Source: a virus
Length of the DNA: 64,000 bases
Virus record (IMG/VR): IMGVR_UViG_3300050138_000176
Location: 22,505 to 86,504 of that record
Direction: 5' to 3' (one strand)
A model generated the notes under the pieces. It ran no database searches. It was given only the letters and a program-made list of their open reading frames with translations, and was not told the DNA's origin. Of the stretch, positions 56,025 to 64,000 are shown in pieces (position 1 is the first letter of the stretch; each line of letters opens with the position of its first letter). The position numbers and the translations under genes are program-made.

Positions 56025-57077
56025 ATGGACAGAATTGTGGAACTACTGAAACGGGAACGGGATCGGCTTATGGTGGAGCATGAGGCCAGGATGACGCTGC
56101 TCGGCGAGCTGATTGAGAAGGCGCAGGCGGACGCCGTGCTGCGCGGAACTGCGGAGCCGCTCGCAGAAACGCGAATGGAAGAACCATGGCCGGCATCTTC
56201 CGCCGAAACCGTCGCCAACGCCGGTGGCCACAAGGGAGGCTCGAAGCCATGTGGACATTTATGGTTCCCGAACGCCGACACTGGAACCAGTGTCTGCGTC
56301 CAGTGCGGTGACAAGGCGAATACCAGAGATATTGAAGGACCATTTACCGGAGTCGCTCCAATGCCACATGAGCATGGTTATAAAGCCAACAGAGAACCAA
56401 AGCAGCCAGCCACAGAAACCGGCAGCCGGAAGCCGAGCGGTGAATTGGGACGCCGGATACTGGCGGCGTTGCCGGAGGAGTTCGGCAGCGACGAACTCTC
56501 CAAAGCAGGAGCCAGAGAGTCGAACGACTACAAGAACCTGATCCAGGGCTGGCTGCGGTTGAGCTGGATCGAGCACGTCAGCCGTGGCCGTTACCGCCGA
56601 CTGCCGATGCTGTCCAACTCCAGGCCGCAGGTCGTGGATGTAATTGATCGCGGGAAACTGAACCAAGAAATCAGTGAAAGCATATCCAATGCAGCCGTAG
56701 CAATTTTCAAGGATGCTGTTGCGCTCAAGGACACCACCACGCTGCCGCAACCGGATGGCAAGCCAGCGCCGGCGGTGATGATACCGTCAACCATCTCCGT
56801 GCCACGCGACCCGGACGTGAAGCTGGCCGTCCAGCAACCGGCGACACAGATACAGGTGCCCCGCGACGCGACGGCGGCCACCGCGCTGTCGCTGGAAGCG
56901 GTTGGAATTGGAAAGGCGTTAACCGAGCCGTTCACCGCACAGGACTTGGCAGTGCGGATACAAGGAGCCGACACGAATCCCAGGGCGCACTCGTGGCTGG
57001 CACAGTGGCTCAGGAAAGGCTGGATCAGCAACTGCGGCAAGGGACTGTACCGGCGGGAAGCGAGGTTTGGCGTATGA
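56025..57077 (+). CDS. Winged-helix protein paralogous to 53745 gene
   Basis: 350 aa. Coiled-coil start (residues 1-40), a CGHLW...CVQCG zinc knuckle near 80-100, then two winged modules: EFGSDELSKAGARESNDYKNLIQGWLRLSWIEHVSRGRYRR (part) and PFTAQDLAVRIQGADTNPRAHSWLAQWLRKGWISNCGKGLYRR (part). These share spacing and the terminal Y-R-R with the protein at 53745. Probably DNA-binding; flanking terL suggests a packaging or late-regulation role. Confidence 0.6.
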   Translation: MDRIVELLKRERDRLMVEHEARMTLLGELIEKAQADAVLRGTAEPLAETRMEEPWPASSAETVANAGGHKGGSKPCGHLWFPNADTGTSVCVQCGDKANTRDIEGPFTGVAPMPHEHGYKANREPKQPATETGSRKPSGELGRRILAALPEEFGSDELSKAGARESNDYKNLIQGWLRLSWIEHVSRGRYRRLPMLSNSRPQVVDVIDRGKLNQEISESISNAAVAIFKDAVALKDTTTLPQPDGKPAPAVMIPSTISVPRDPDVKLAVQQPATQIQVPRDATAATALSLEAVGIGKALTEPFTAQDLAVRIQGADTNPRAHSWLAQWLRKGWISNCGKGLYRREARFGV

Positions 57078-57208
57078 ACGCAGTTGAATTAGAAGCATTG
57101 ATACGTGGCGCATGGCGCGGTGACAAGGCGGCACAGCAAAAGTTATACGATTTCATGTGCGACACTGATCCTCAAATTCCAATTCTCAAAGCGGCCGCTG
57201 AAATATGA
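57074..57208 (+). CDS. Small helical protein
   Basis: 44 aa from the ATG at 57074 (MNAVELEALIRGAWRGDKAA...), overlapping both neighbours by four bases. No family is recognised. Confidence 0.45.
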   Translation: MNAVELEALIRGAWRGDKAAQQKLYDFMCDTDPQIPILKAAAEI

Positions 57209-57369
57209 AAGAATCGACAAAGATAGTCATTACAATCGCGGCAGTCTGCTTAATTATAGCATCACCGTTCTACACAGCTATATTAAACCTGCCAGTCTGG
57301 AGCATGTTAATAACAGCAGGAATACCGCTCGCAATTATGATGATGGTAGATGATAAAGATACCAAATGA
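57205..57369 (+). CDS. Small two-TM protein
   Basis: 54 aa (MKESTKIVITIAAVCLIIAS...), two hydrophobic segments split by a Pro-containing turn and a charged tail (DDKDTK). ATGA overlaps at both ends support it. Size and topology would suit a holin, but no family is recognised. Confidence 0.5.
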   Translation: MKESTKIVITIAAVCLIIASPFYTAILNLPVWSMLITAGIPLAIMMMVDDKDTK

Positions 57370-57707
57370 ACGAACCAACATCCAACGGCACCTGTGACCC
57401 GCGCTGCGACGGCTGCCGTCACTGGAAGCGGCTTGGCGCAGGCGAACGCTACGGTTACTGCCGCCGTTACCCGCCGCAACTGATGTCAGCGAACGGCCAC
57501 ACAGACTTCCCGCGCACGCACGACGACACGGCCTGCGGCGAGCACGCGCCGCTGCCGCCGGGCGCCGAGCCTGCCGTCAAGGAGAAGAAGGCCGCGCCGG
57601 TGCCCGCATACATGCAGCCCAGGGCCGTCACGCTGCCGGTCACTGAGAACCCGCCAGCACCCGCGCACCGGCCACCGCCGCCTGCCGCGCCGCAGAAAAG
57701 GAGATAA
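57366..57707 (+). CDS. Cys-motif phage protein
   Basis: 113 aa. N-terminus CDPRCDGCRHWKRLG...YGYCRRYPPQ then DTACGEH gives four or five Cys plus His, as in small Fe-S or zinc phage proteins of the CxxC..W..YCRR.P type. The C-terminal 50 residues are Pro/Ala-rich. Confidence 0.7.
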   Translation: MNEPTSNGTCDPRCDGCRHWKRLGAGERYGYCRRYPPQLMSANGHTDFPRTHDDTACGEHAPLPPGAEPAVKEKKAAPVPAYMQPRAVTLPVTENPPAPAHRPPPPAAPQKRR

Positions 57708-57713
57708 AAAACT

Positions 57714-57986
57714 ATGACAGAAGATAAATTAAGGGAAATAAACCGCATATCAAGCGAACTTGCCAGGGCAGCATGGAGGCTTAAAATGGCAAACGGATTT
57801 AAGCCTGGCACTGACGGAACTGGAAGGCCGACGGGATATGAAGCGTTGCATGTACTTGTTGATGACGAAAACACGGCAGAAATCACAAGGTTACAAACTG
57901 TAGCTTGTGATGCCATATCAGCCGATGTGAGGCCGAAACTAGAGGCTGAGATTGATCGGCTGCGGAAGGAGTTTGACGCGCTGTGA
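57714..57986 (+). CDS. Hypothetical helical protein
   Basis: 90 aa. Two helical ends around GFKPGTDGTGRPTGYEALHV. Overlaps the next gene by GTGA. No family is recognised. Confidence 0.55.
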   Translation: MTEDKLREINRISSELARAAWRLKMANGFKPGTDGTGRPTGYEALHVLVDDENTAEITRLQTVACDAISADVRPKLEAEIDRLRKEFDAL

Positions 57987-58267
57987 CCATCTATTCGCTT
58001 CCTGCGTGGCTGTCCGTCACGCTTGTCCTGTTCGCCATAATGGTGGTCCCTGTCACCATCGGAATATGCGAAGGCTGCCGCCAAGTTCGCCGCCGCCGCC
58101 GAAACCCAGTAACACTCGACCCGCCATGGCCCGGCAACGGCACAGCCGAACTGCTCTACTGCGCGATACTGGAGGCCGCGCTGGATGCCAGGGACGAGAC
58201 CGGCGCGACCCGGCAGCAGGTGCTACTGGCGCTGGAGGCCGTGGCAAAGGAGATTGAATCTAGTTAG
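57983..58267 (+). CDS. Single-TM protein
   Basis: 94 aa from a GTG. One hydrophobic segment (WLSVTLVLFAIMVVPVTIGI) then RRRRR and a helical C-terminus. No family is recognised. Confidence 0.55.
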   Translation: MTIYSLPAWLSVTLVLFAIMVVPVTIGICEGCRQVRRRRRNPVTLDPPWPGNGTAELLYCAILEAALDARDETGATRQQVLLALEAVAKEIESS

Positions 58268-58313
58268 GGTAATACCGTATAAGGATGTTTTAAGTTTCTG
58301 GTATGATGGAGGC

Positions 58314-58478
58314 ATGGAAATACCAGAACCTGACCAACTCGAATCGCAACTGGAAGCGCACGAGCAGCGCCTGATGCAGCGGCGCGCCTACGAAATGTCC
58401 GCGCAGGAGATCAGCGACCAGGAGCAGCGCAACGCGAACGCGCAGGCCGATTACCTCCTCCAGCACTTGGACGACTAG
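58314..58478 (+). CDS. Small acidic helical protein
   Basis: 54 aa from the ATG at 58314 (MEIPEPDQLESQLEAHEQ...), a single amphipathic helix, Gln/Glu-rich. An extended -10 (TGGTATGAT, about 58299-58307) lies just upstream. It ends tail-to-tail with the minus-strand gene. Confidence 0.5.
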   Translation: MEIPEPDQLESQLEAHEQRLMQRRAYEMSAQEISDQEQRNANAQADYLLQHLDD

Positions 58479-58663
58479 CGGCCGCACCGCGCCGCCGCAC
58501 GCAGAGCCAGGACGCGCAACGCCTCCTCGTCAAGCAAGCGGCGAACCGTGTGGCTCAACTCACGCTCGCTAAATGCGCGGCGCCAGAGCAGCTTTTGTGA
58601 CCGGGAGCACCAGACGGTGATGCTCTCATTCTTCTTCTCCCATTCTTTATCCATGTCAGGCAT
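58475..58663 (-). CDS. RHH-like small regulator, minus strand
   Basis: 62 aa. ESITVWCSRSQKLLWRRAFSERELSHTVRRLLDEEALRVL (part) has the beta-strand then two-helix layout of ribbon-helix-helix regulators. On the minus strand TATAAC (58673-58678) lies 9 bases before its ATG. It faces the portal gene across an 84-bp divergent region and could repress the head operon. The alternative start at 58654 drops three residues. Confidence 0.55.
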   Translation of the reverse strand: MPDMDKEWEKKNESITVWCSRSQKLLWRRAFSERELSHTVRRLLDEEALRVLALRAAARCGR

Positions 58664-58728
58664 GACACGGATGTTATAACGACCTTACCAGAACAAAAAG
58701 CAAATTCTGCTATGACTTGAAAAGCCAT

Positions 58729-58746
58729 CGCCGTTAAAACTCGGCG
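58729..58746 (+). promoter_or_regulatory. Palindrome just before the portal start
   Basis: CGCCG TTAAAACT CGGCG, immediately before the ATG at 58748; a possible operator for the divergent regulator or an RNA hairpin at the start codon. Confidence 0.4.
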
Positions 58747-58747
58747 C

Positions 58748-61066
58748 ATGGTGACAGCAACAGCGCCGACACGCACGACCCGCTGGGGAATCCAGCAGGC
58801 CGTCGCCGCCGCGTTCCAGCGCCCGCACTTCGGCGCCCGTGAGATAATTAAAACCACACCTTCCCGGACACTGGCGGCCGCCAAGTCCAGCAAGAACCTC
58901 ACCCAGCCCGCGCCGGACCTGCTGCCGTCGCTGGCCGGAGTTCTCCGCAAGGAAACCATCGGCAACTGGCTGATGCCGTACATGTCCTACATGACGCCGC
59001 AGTTCATCGAGACCACGATCCGCGGCGGCGTGGCCGGGAACCTGAACGCGATGTGGCAGTTGTTCGACCTGATGATTGACACGGACAGCGAGATCCAGTC
59101 CTGCATCAATGAACTGGTCGAGGGCGTGATGTGTAAGACCATGCTGGTCGAAGCGTGGCACGAGGAGGACGAGGAGGAGACGCCGAAAGCCGCCGAGAAA
59201 CGTGCGCTGGTGGTCGCCGCGATGGCCGGCATGAGGCCGGATCCGTTCAGCAACGAGAACGACTTCGCCGGCACGGTCAAGGATTTGCTGTTCGCCCGTT
59301 ACCACGGCCAGGTTGTGCTGGAAATGGACTGGTACGACACGTACGGCAGCGGCAAGCTGTGGCAGCGCGACGTGCCCGGTGTCGGCACCGCGACCCTTCC
59401 TCGCTCAACCTACTGGGTTCACCCGAACTGCTACGGCTGGACGCCAAGCGGCCGTCTCGCGCTCTACACGCCGAAAGGCGGCATGACGGCGAAGGACTTG
59501 ACCAACCTGGCGCGTAAGATGAAGGAGACCGGCCTGGGCTACGGCGCGGTCGCCACGGTGCCGGACTATACGAACCCGCCGAACGCCTTCACCGAATTTC
59601 CGCCGGACAAGTTCATCGTCGGGATTGACAAGGCCAAGACCGGGTCCGCGCTGGCCGCATCCTCGCTCCGGTGCCTGGCCTGGTGGTGGCTGGCGAAGAA
59701 CTTCTGCGGCGATTACCTGCTCAAGAACGCGGAAATGTTCGGGGTGCCGTTCCGCAAGGCGTCGTACGCGCCCGGTGTCAGCGACGCACAGAAGCGGGAG
59801 GTGGCGCAGATGCTCCAGTCGGTTGGCAGCCAGGGCTGGGCCTTGGTTCCAGAAGGCGTCCTGATGGAATTTGAGCGTGCGATGGCAACCGGCGCGCAGT
59901 CGCCGCACGCGTTCCTCTACAACCTGGCGAACTCCAACATCCGCAAGGTGATACTGGGCCAGACCATGACCGGCGGCGCGAACGATTCCATGGGCAAAGG
60001 CGGCGGCAAGGCGTTCGGCGACGTGGAACTGGAGAAGACCACGGACCGGATCACTGCTGCCACTCATTACATTGAGGCCGTGTTTAACAGCCAGGTGATA
60101 CCGGCGATCCTGCGGCAGAATTACAATGAGGATTCCGAATGTCCCAAGTTGCATCTGGTGGACGACGAGGACGCCGGGCTGCCGGCCGCGCAGACCCTGC
60201 AAGTGCTTTCGACTTTGATGGATGTGCCGGACTCGTTCCTGCATCGCAAGTTCAAGATACCGAAAGTGCGTACCGGAGAAGGTGTTGCCGGTGTGGATTC
60301 TGGAACCCTTGGTGCTCAAGCCAAAGCGGAGCAGGCCCAACAACAGCAGGAAATGGACGCGCAACAGGAACAGGCGCAGATGATGGCCGACGCGCAGGCC
60401 CAGCAGGCACAGGACCCGCAGCAGGCACAGGCGGCGCGGAGCCGGGTGCAGGCTGAGTTCCGGGAGATCAGCGCGATCCGCGACCTGAACGAACGCGGTG
60501 TCAGGTTGAAGGCGTGGTTGCATAAAAACTCGCCACGGACACCGTTGCAGGCGGCTGGTTCCTCTGCATCCAAGTTCGGCTGCTTGATGGCGATGGTGCC
60601 AGCGGCGGACGCCGAACAGTTCGCGTCTATTGAGGCAAAGATAGAACCCGGCACACTGGCTGATGAAGGCGTAGAGGATGAAAAACACGTCACGATTTTT
60701 TACGGATTCAACCAAGACTTCGACCCGGCGCGCATGGCACCGCTGCTGTCGATGCTGGGGCCGATCAAGTTCACGCTCGGCAAGCTGACCCGGTTCGAGT
60801 GCCAGGACTACGACGTGCTGAAGTTCGATGTGGAGTCGCCGCAACTGGAAAAGCTGAATGCCGCGCTCGGAGCAGCCTTCGCGCCAGACGTGACGCCGAG
60901 TGAGCATGACTACCACCCGCATCTCACAATTTGTTATTGTAAGAAAGGCAGCAACGTCGCTGCTGACGGCTCGTCGCTGGCCGGGAAATCTTTCACCGTC
61001 AAGAGCCTGCTCTATTCGCTGCCGCAGAAGCAGGGCCGCGTAACCCTCAACCTCGTCAAGAAATGA
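58748..61066 (+). CDS. Mu gp29-like portal fused to 2H phosphoesterase domain
   Basis: 772 aa. Residues 1-520 are a DUF935-type portal (LFARYHGQVVLEMDW, CLAWWWLAKNFCGDYLLKNAEMFGVPFR, LNLANS-like YNLANSNIRKVILGQTMTGG). A Gln/Ala-rich coiled linker (about 520-580) leads to a C-terminal domain with H647-V-T-I-F-Y and H725-L-T-I-C-Y, the two HxT motifs of 2H phosphoesterases, spaced 78 residues apart. That fold cleaves 2',3'-cyclic or cyclic-oligonucleotide bonds in RNA-processing and anti-CBASS enzymes. The fusion is unusual; activity is unproven. Confidence 0.8.
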   Translation: MVTATAPTRTTRWGIQQAVAAAFQRPHFGAREIIKTTPSRTLAAAKSSKNLTQPAPDLLPSLAGVLRKETIGNWLMPYMSYMTPQFIETTIRGGVAGNLNAMWQLFDLMIDTDSEIQSCINELVEGVMCKTMLVEAWHEEDEEETPKAAEKRALVVAAMAGMRPDPFSNENDFAGTVKDLLFARYHGQVVLEMDWYDTYGSGKLWQRDVPGVGTATLPRSTYWVHPNCYGWTPSGRLALYTPKGGMTAKDLTNLARKMKETGLGYGAVATVPDYTNPPNAFTEFPPDKFIVGIDKAKTGSALAASSLRCLAWWWLAKNFCGDYLLKNAEMFGVPFRKASYAPGVSDAQKREVAQMLQSVGSQGWALVPEGVLMEFERAMATGAQSPHAFLYNLANSNIRKVILGQTMTGGANDSMGKGGGKAFGDVELEKTTDRITAATHYIEAVFNSQVIPAILRQNYNEDSECPKLHLVDDEDAGLPAAQTLQVLSTLMDVPDSFLHRKFKIPKVRTGEGVAGVDSGTLGAQAKAEQAQQQQEMDAQQEQAQMMADAQAQQAQDPQQAQAARSRVQAEFREISAIRDLNERGVRLKAWLHKNSPRTPLQAAGSSASKFGCLMAMVPAADAEQFASIEAKIEPGTLADEGVEDEKHVTIFYGFNQDFDPARMAPLLSMLGPIKFTLGKLTRFECQDYDVLKFDVESPQLEKLNAALGAAFAPDVTPSEHDYHPHLTICYCKKGSNVAADGSSLAGKSFTVKSLLYSLPQKQGRVTLNLVKK

Positions 61067-63294
61067 AAATGATATCACCCTACGAACTGTCCGCCACGGA
61101 AGCCGGTCACGCCACAGCCACGGCCAACGAGCATAAGACATCAATTCTCCATTCAAAGGCCGCCGCCGCGCACCGGGCCGCCGAGGTCCAGGCGTACGCG
61201 ATGGGCATGAGGGACGAGCTGGCCGCGCACCGGGTAGCGGTCACAGGGCACCTGGAGGCAGCGCGGCAGTGCGATGCCGGGACTCCGGTAGCGGTCGCCG
61301 GAACGGAAGCGGCGGCAGGCGCGATTGAGGCGGGCACGAGCGAGGGGGTGACGAAGGCGTGGATTGCCAGGCATGGTGCAAAGTCATGGAACGCAAAGGC
61401 AGCCACAACGGCAGCCGGTCACGCTGACGATAAGGCGTTCGGCAGCGGCACGCCGGAAGACCACACGGCAGCCTACAAGGCCCATGATTCGGCTGCCGAG
61501 GCGCACGGCATGGCGGCTAAAGACCGCCGCGAGGCTGGGGCGAATCATATCGCAGACTGGCACTCCAAGATGGAGGATGAGCACGCCGGACTTTCAAAGT
61601 CTCACGCCAACATGGCCGAAGCTGCCGGTAACAGCGGCAGGCCGTCCACCTACCACAAAGGCAATAGTGACCGCCGCGAGATGGTCCACGACGCGCACGC
61701 CGACCTGGTCTCCAAAGGCATGACGCCGACGCACAAGGAAGTCGCGCAGCACATCCACGACAATCATGGCGTCAAGATGGGAGAGGATGAAGTGGCGCAC
61801 CATCTCAAGTCGCACCTGCACGCCGCCGCCGCGACCCGCGTATCCTCCGCGCTGGAAGCCGCCGCCAGTTCCGGCGGCTGGTCGCTGAACGATATCAACT
61901 CAAGAATCAACGAGGCGATGCGGGGTGTCGCGTCACTGTGCCAGGTGCCGGAAGCCGGGGCCGCACCCTGCAATGTTCCATGTGGAACAAGTCCCTGGGT
62001 CTGTGACGTGAAGTGCCCGGCGCACGAGGCCGGTGAAACGTGGAACGCCATTGTGCAAGGCTGTGATGGATTACTTTACGAAGTCGGCTTCACGCTGGGC
62101 GCGGACGGCAGCGTCGCGGTGGCCGGCGAACCGAAGCGGGTCGAGCGCACCACCGACTACGATTATGTCTTCAATGAGCCAGTGGAGGTGGGGGCGGCAG
62201 AGGCGGCGCGGGCACCGGCTGCCGGCCTGGAGGCGGCGGGAACCAGCGAAGGAGTGCAAAAGGCTTGGCTGTCTCGCAAGGCCAACGCCACCGTAAAAAC
62301 AGGACTGGCTTCGGACGCAAGCAGAACCGCCAGAATAACACCTTCAGCTGACAACCATCGTGCCGCAGGGGATGCGCATATCGCAGCCGCATTCGCGCAC
62401 AAAGACCTGGCTCACTTTGCCAGTTCAAACGGTGATGCTGCAACGGGTGACTTCCACGAAGCGCAGGCCAAAGTTCACAAACAAAAGGCAATAGCCCACT
62501 TCGATAAAGCGTTCGACATGGGCGTGTCCGCCTCACGAGCCGATTCCACCGGCCTGGAGGCGGCGGGCACGAGCGAGGGGGCAGCCAAAGCCTGGGAAAC
62601 AAGGCACGGCCATTCCATACCAGACATCACAAGTGACACCTACACGAAGGCTGAGAAGGTGCCGAAATGGAACGTGCCAGTCAGCCCATTACGTGACCGC
62701 GATGTCGGCGGCAAGCAACTCAAGCAACGGCTGCCGCATTACAGCAAGGCAGACCACGAGGACGCGGCCCGCGCACACATGAAAGCGGCGCATGATTCTG
62801 GTGAGGAGTGGGGCAAGACACAGGAGGCCGCGCATCAAAAGACTTTCGGAAAGAAGCCGGAGTTCGGCGATTACAAGGTGTCAGGTGTCGGACGCGAGGA
62901 ATACAGCGCGGAGCACAAGGATAAACTTCAATCGCTCGCCCGCGCTCAAGGCCAGCACACATCCGCCGCACACGCGCACTGGAAATCCGCAGGACACCAC
63001 GGAGTCACCACCGAGGAGTTGAAAGAAAAACTATCCGCCTCACGCGCCACAGAAACAGACCATCTTGAAGCAGGCCGCAGCGAGGACGCGGCCCGCAACG
63101 CCTACCAGTCCGCCGCCGCTGAAGCCGAGCAGGCGACCGGCGCGGTGGCCGCAGCGCACCGCAAGGCGCATCACAAACATTCGATAGCGAGAGAACACGC
63201 CAATTCAATAGGCGACACGGCGGCCGCGATGGCGCACAACGAAAAGGCCAAGCGCCACCTTGAGAAATTGGATCTCTTCAACCAGACCACGTAA
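61063..63294 (+). CDS. Large Ala/His-rich head protein with AGTSEG repeats
   Basis: 743 aa overlapping the portal gene by ATGA. Very rich in Ala, His, Lys and Glu, with long helices. The motif (E)A(A)GTSEG..KAW..R appears three times, at about residues 87-104, 387-404 and 502-519, each starting a new segment. A central domain with CNVPCGTSPWVCDVKCP stands out. It probably is a minor head or scaffold-type protein; the repeats may mark processing or docking sites. Confidence 0.6.
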   Translation: MKMISPYELSATEAGHATATANEHKTSILHSKAAAAHRAAEVQAYAMGMRDELAAHRVAVTGHLEAARQCDAGTPVAVAGTEAAAGAIEAGTSEGVTKAWIARHGAKSWNAKAATTAAGHADDKAFGSGTPEDHTAAYKAHDSAAEAHGMAAKDRREAGANHIADWHSKMEDEHAGLSKSHANMAEAAGNSGRPSTYHKGNSDRREMVHDAHADLVSKGMTPTHKEVAQHIHDNHGVKMGEDEVAHHLKSHLHAAAATRVSSALEAAASSGGWSLNDINSRINEAMRGVASLCQVPEAGAAPCNVPCGTSPWVCDVKCPAHEAGETWNAIVQGCDGLLYEVGFTLGADGSVAVAGEPKRVERTTDYDYVFNEPVEVGAAEAARAPAAGLEAAGTSEGVQKAWLSRKANATVKTGLASDASRTARITPSADNHRAAGDAHIAAAFAHKDLAHFASSNGDAATGDFHEAQAKVHKQKAIAHFDKAFDMGVSASRADSTGLEAAGTSEGAAKAWETRHGHSIPDITSDTYTKAEKVPKWNVPVSPLRDRDVGGKQLKQRLPHYSKADHEDAARAHMKAAHDSGEEWGKTQEAAHQKTFGKKPEFGDYKVSGVGREEYSAEHKDKLQSLARAQGQHTSAAHAHWKSAGHHGVTTEELKEKLSASRATETDHLEAGRSEDAARNAYQSAAAEAEQATGAVAAAHRKAHHKHSIAREHANSIGDTAAAMAHNEKAKRHLEKLDLFNQTT

Positions 63295-63306
63295 CCGAAT
63301 CAAGAT

Positions 63307-63714
63307 ATGAACATAACCTTCAATCAAACCGTCACGTCGCCCGTTGGCACCGTGGCGATACCGACGGTGTCCGCAGCCGGTGACGAAATCTACGAGGCCG
63401 TGCTGGCAATCGCACCCGCCGCCAGCAACGCGCAGAAGAACATCTCCATTGTGCAGGCCACGATGCAGTTCCTGTTGCTGCTGTTCACGGCGAACGTGGC
63501 GCCGGGAGCCACGAAGCAGATGACGCTCAAGACCAATTCCAGCGGCAGCCCGCAGGAGACGATCACGCTCACCGACGGCATCCCGGTCGTCTATTACGCG
63601 GGCGGTCCGTACGCGAACCCGTTCGCCGGCAACGTGACCACGGTGTTCGCGACCGACACGACGACCAATGCGGTCGGCGGCACGCTGACCGTGAAGGCGT
63701 TGAACAACCAATAA
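63307..63714 (+). CDS. Hypothetical head/decoration-like protein
   Basis: 135 aa, all-beta composition (Thr, Val, Asn, Ala), no signal peptide. Placed between the head protein and a protease-like gene. A decoration or capsid-stabilising role is possible; no family is recognised. Confidence 0.55.
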   Translation: MNITFNQTVTSPVGTVAIPTVSAAGDEIYEAVLAIAPAASNAQKNISIVQATMQFLLLLFTANVAPGATKQMTLKTNSSGSPQETITLTDGIPVVYYAGGPYANPFAGNVTTVFATDTTTNAVGGTLTVKALNNQ

Positions 63715-63718
63715 TGAT

Positions 63719-64000
63719 ATGCCAAAACCAATCCAGTTAGATTGCCGTGCCAGTGGCCGCGAGGCGCAGGGCCGCAGCCCGATCCTGGCGCTGGAGGAAG
63801 GCGTGCTGATGGTCATGCCGGGCGGCATCCATACGATCACGCCGTCACAAGGCGGCAGGCCGGTCACGGTCACGGTCGCCGTGGACGCGAACTCCGCAAC
63901 TCAGCTTGAGAAGCAGCGCAAGGTTCTCACGGCGAAGGGTGCCAAGCCTTTCTTCTCAGTCATGCACCGGACCGAGGTGGCCGCGTTCTGGCCGAGCCGT
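63719..64000 (+). CDS. Prohead-protease-like protein, 3' partial
   Basis: At least 94 aa, open to the end of the window. MPKPIQLDCRASGREAQG then AKPFFSVMHRTEVAAFWPSR resembles the N-terminal half of Mu I-type phage proteases ('KPFF..H...A..WP'). Position after portal and head protein fits. The catalytic Ser region lies beyond the window, so the call is tentative. Confidence 0.5.
   Translation, partial: MPKPIQLDCRASGREAQGRSPILALEEGVLMVMPGGIHTITPSQGGRPVTVTVAVDANSATQLEKQRKVLTAKGAKPFFSVMHRTEVAAFWPSR

Noticed and set aside
59405-61156. 583-codon minus-strand open frame
   Set aside because: Antisense to the portal gene; rich in Arg, Leu and His without recognisable motifs.

Overview
The window is one continuous stretch of a tailed double-stranded DNA phage (Caudoviricetes) or a closely packed prophage. 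Almost every gene reads on the + strand, and genes commonly overlap by ATGA, GTGA or TAATG. Recognisable phage modules are: tape-measure and tail proteins, a DUF1353/RyR block, an SMC-type recombination ATPase, UvrD-like and DEAD-like helicases, a DnaB helicase with a DnaC-like loader, SSB, large terminase and a Mu gp29-like portal. No rRNA, tRNA, CRISPR array, integrase or CI-type repressor was seen, and no endolysin was recognised. The host is probably Gram-negative (two or three lipobox proteins and a barrel-like exported protein). A 'STDLVHWTTF...FYRV' motif of a kind I associate with Verrucomicrobiota is only a weak hint of host phylum.

Layout. 1-8.6 kb: end of the morphogenesis region, with a receiver-domain protein, small membrane proteins, tape measure and tail/baseplate proteins. 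8.6-11.75 kb: a terminator-bounded intergenic stretch, then exported proteins (lipoprotein, barrel-like), RyR and DUF1353. 11.75-22.6 kb: an early-type region opened by a promoter cassette that recurs at 40.0 kb; it holds small DNA-binding proteins, the SMC ATPase, a J-domain protein, a RAMP-like protein, a 290-bp degenerate repeat tract and a UvrD-like helicase. 22.6-36 kb: modification and replication (ASCH-like protein, HNH, C5 methylase, a two-gene minus-strand island, a frameshifted methylase, DEAD helicase, PD-(D/E)XK nuclease, GIY-YIG protein, replication protein, loader, Rieske-like protein, methylase, DnaB, SSB, radical-SAM-like DUF5131 protein). 36-50.8 kb: many small accessory proteins (KH, ASCH, SWIM, DUF1643, HNH-like, nuclease), a TnpB, two more methylases and a phage sigma factor. 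50.8-64 kb: packaging and head genes (small terminase-like protein, winged-helix proteins around TerL, a minus-strand RHH-like gene, portal fused to a 2H phosphoesterase domain, a head protein with three copies of an AGTSEG motif, and the start of a protease-like gene).

Regulation is unusually visible. About a dozen TTGAC-N(16-17)-TANNNT promoters lie just upstream of start codons, several so close that the mRNA would be leaderless. A short element, ATGAC(A/T)ACGACTATG, recurs at eight gene starts. Several leaders are strongly structured; the best is at 51.64-51.75 kb, where two interleaved 12-bp stems (a pseudoknot or a switch) are followed at once by a hairpin that overlaps the ribosome-binding site. 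Five DNA methyltransferases (one C5, four amino-type, one broken at a C8 tract) imply a heavily modified genome.
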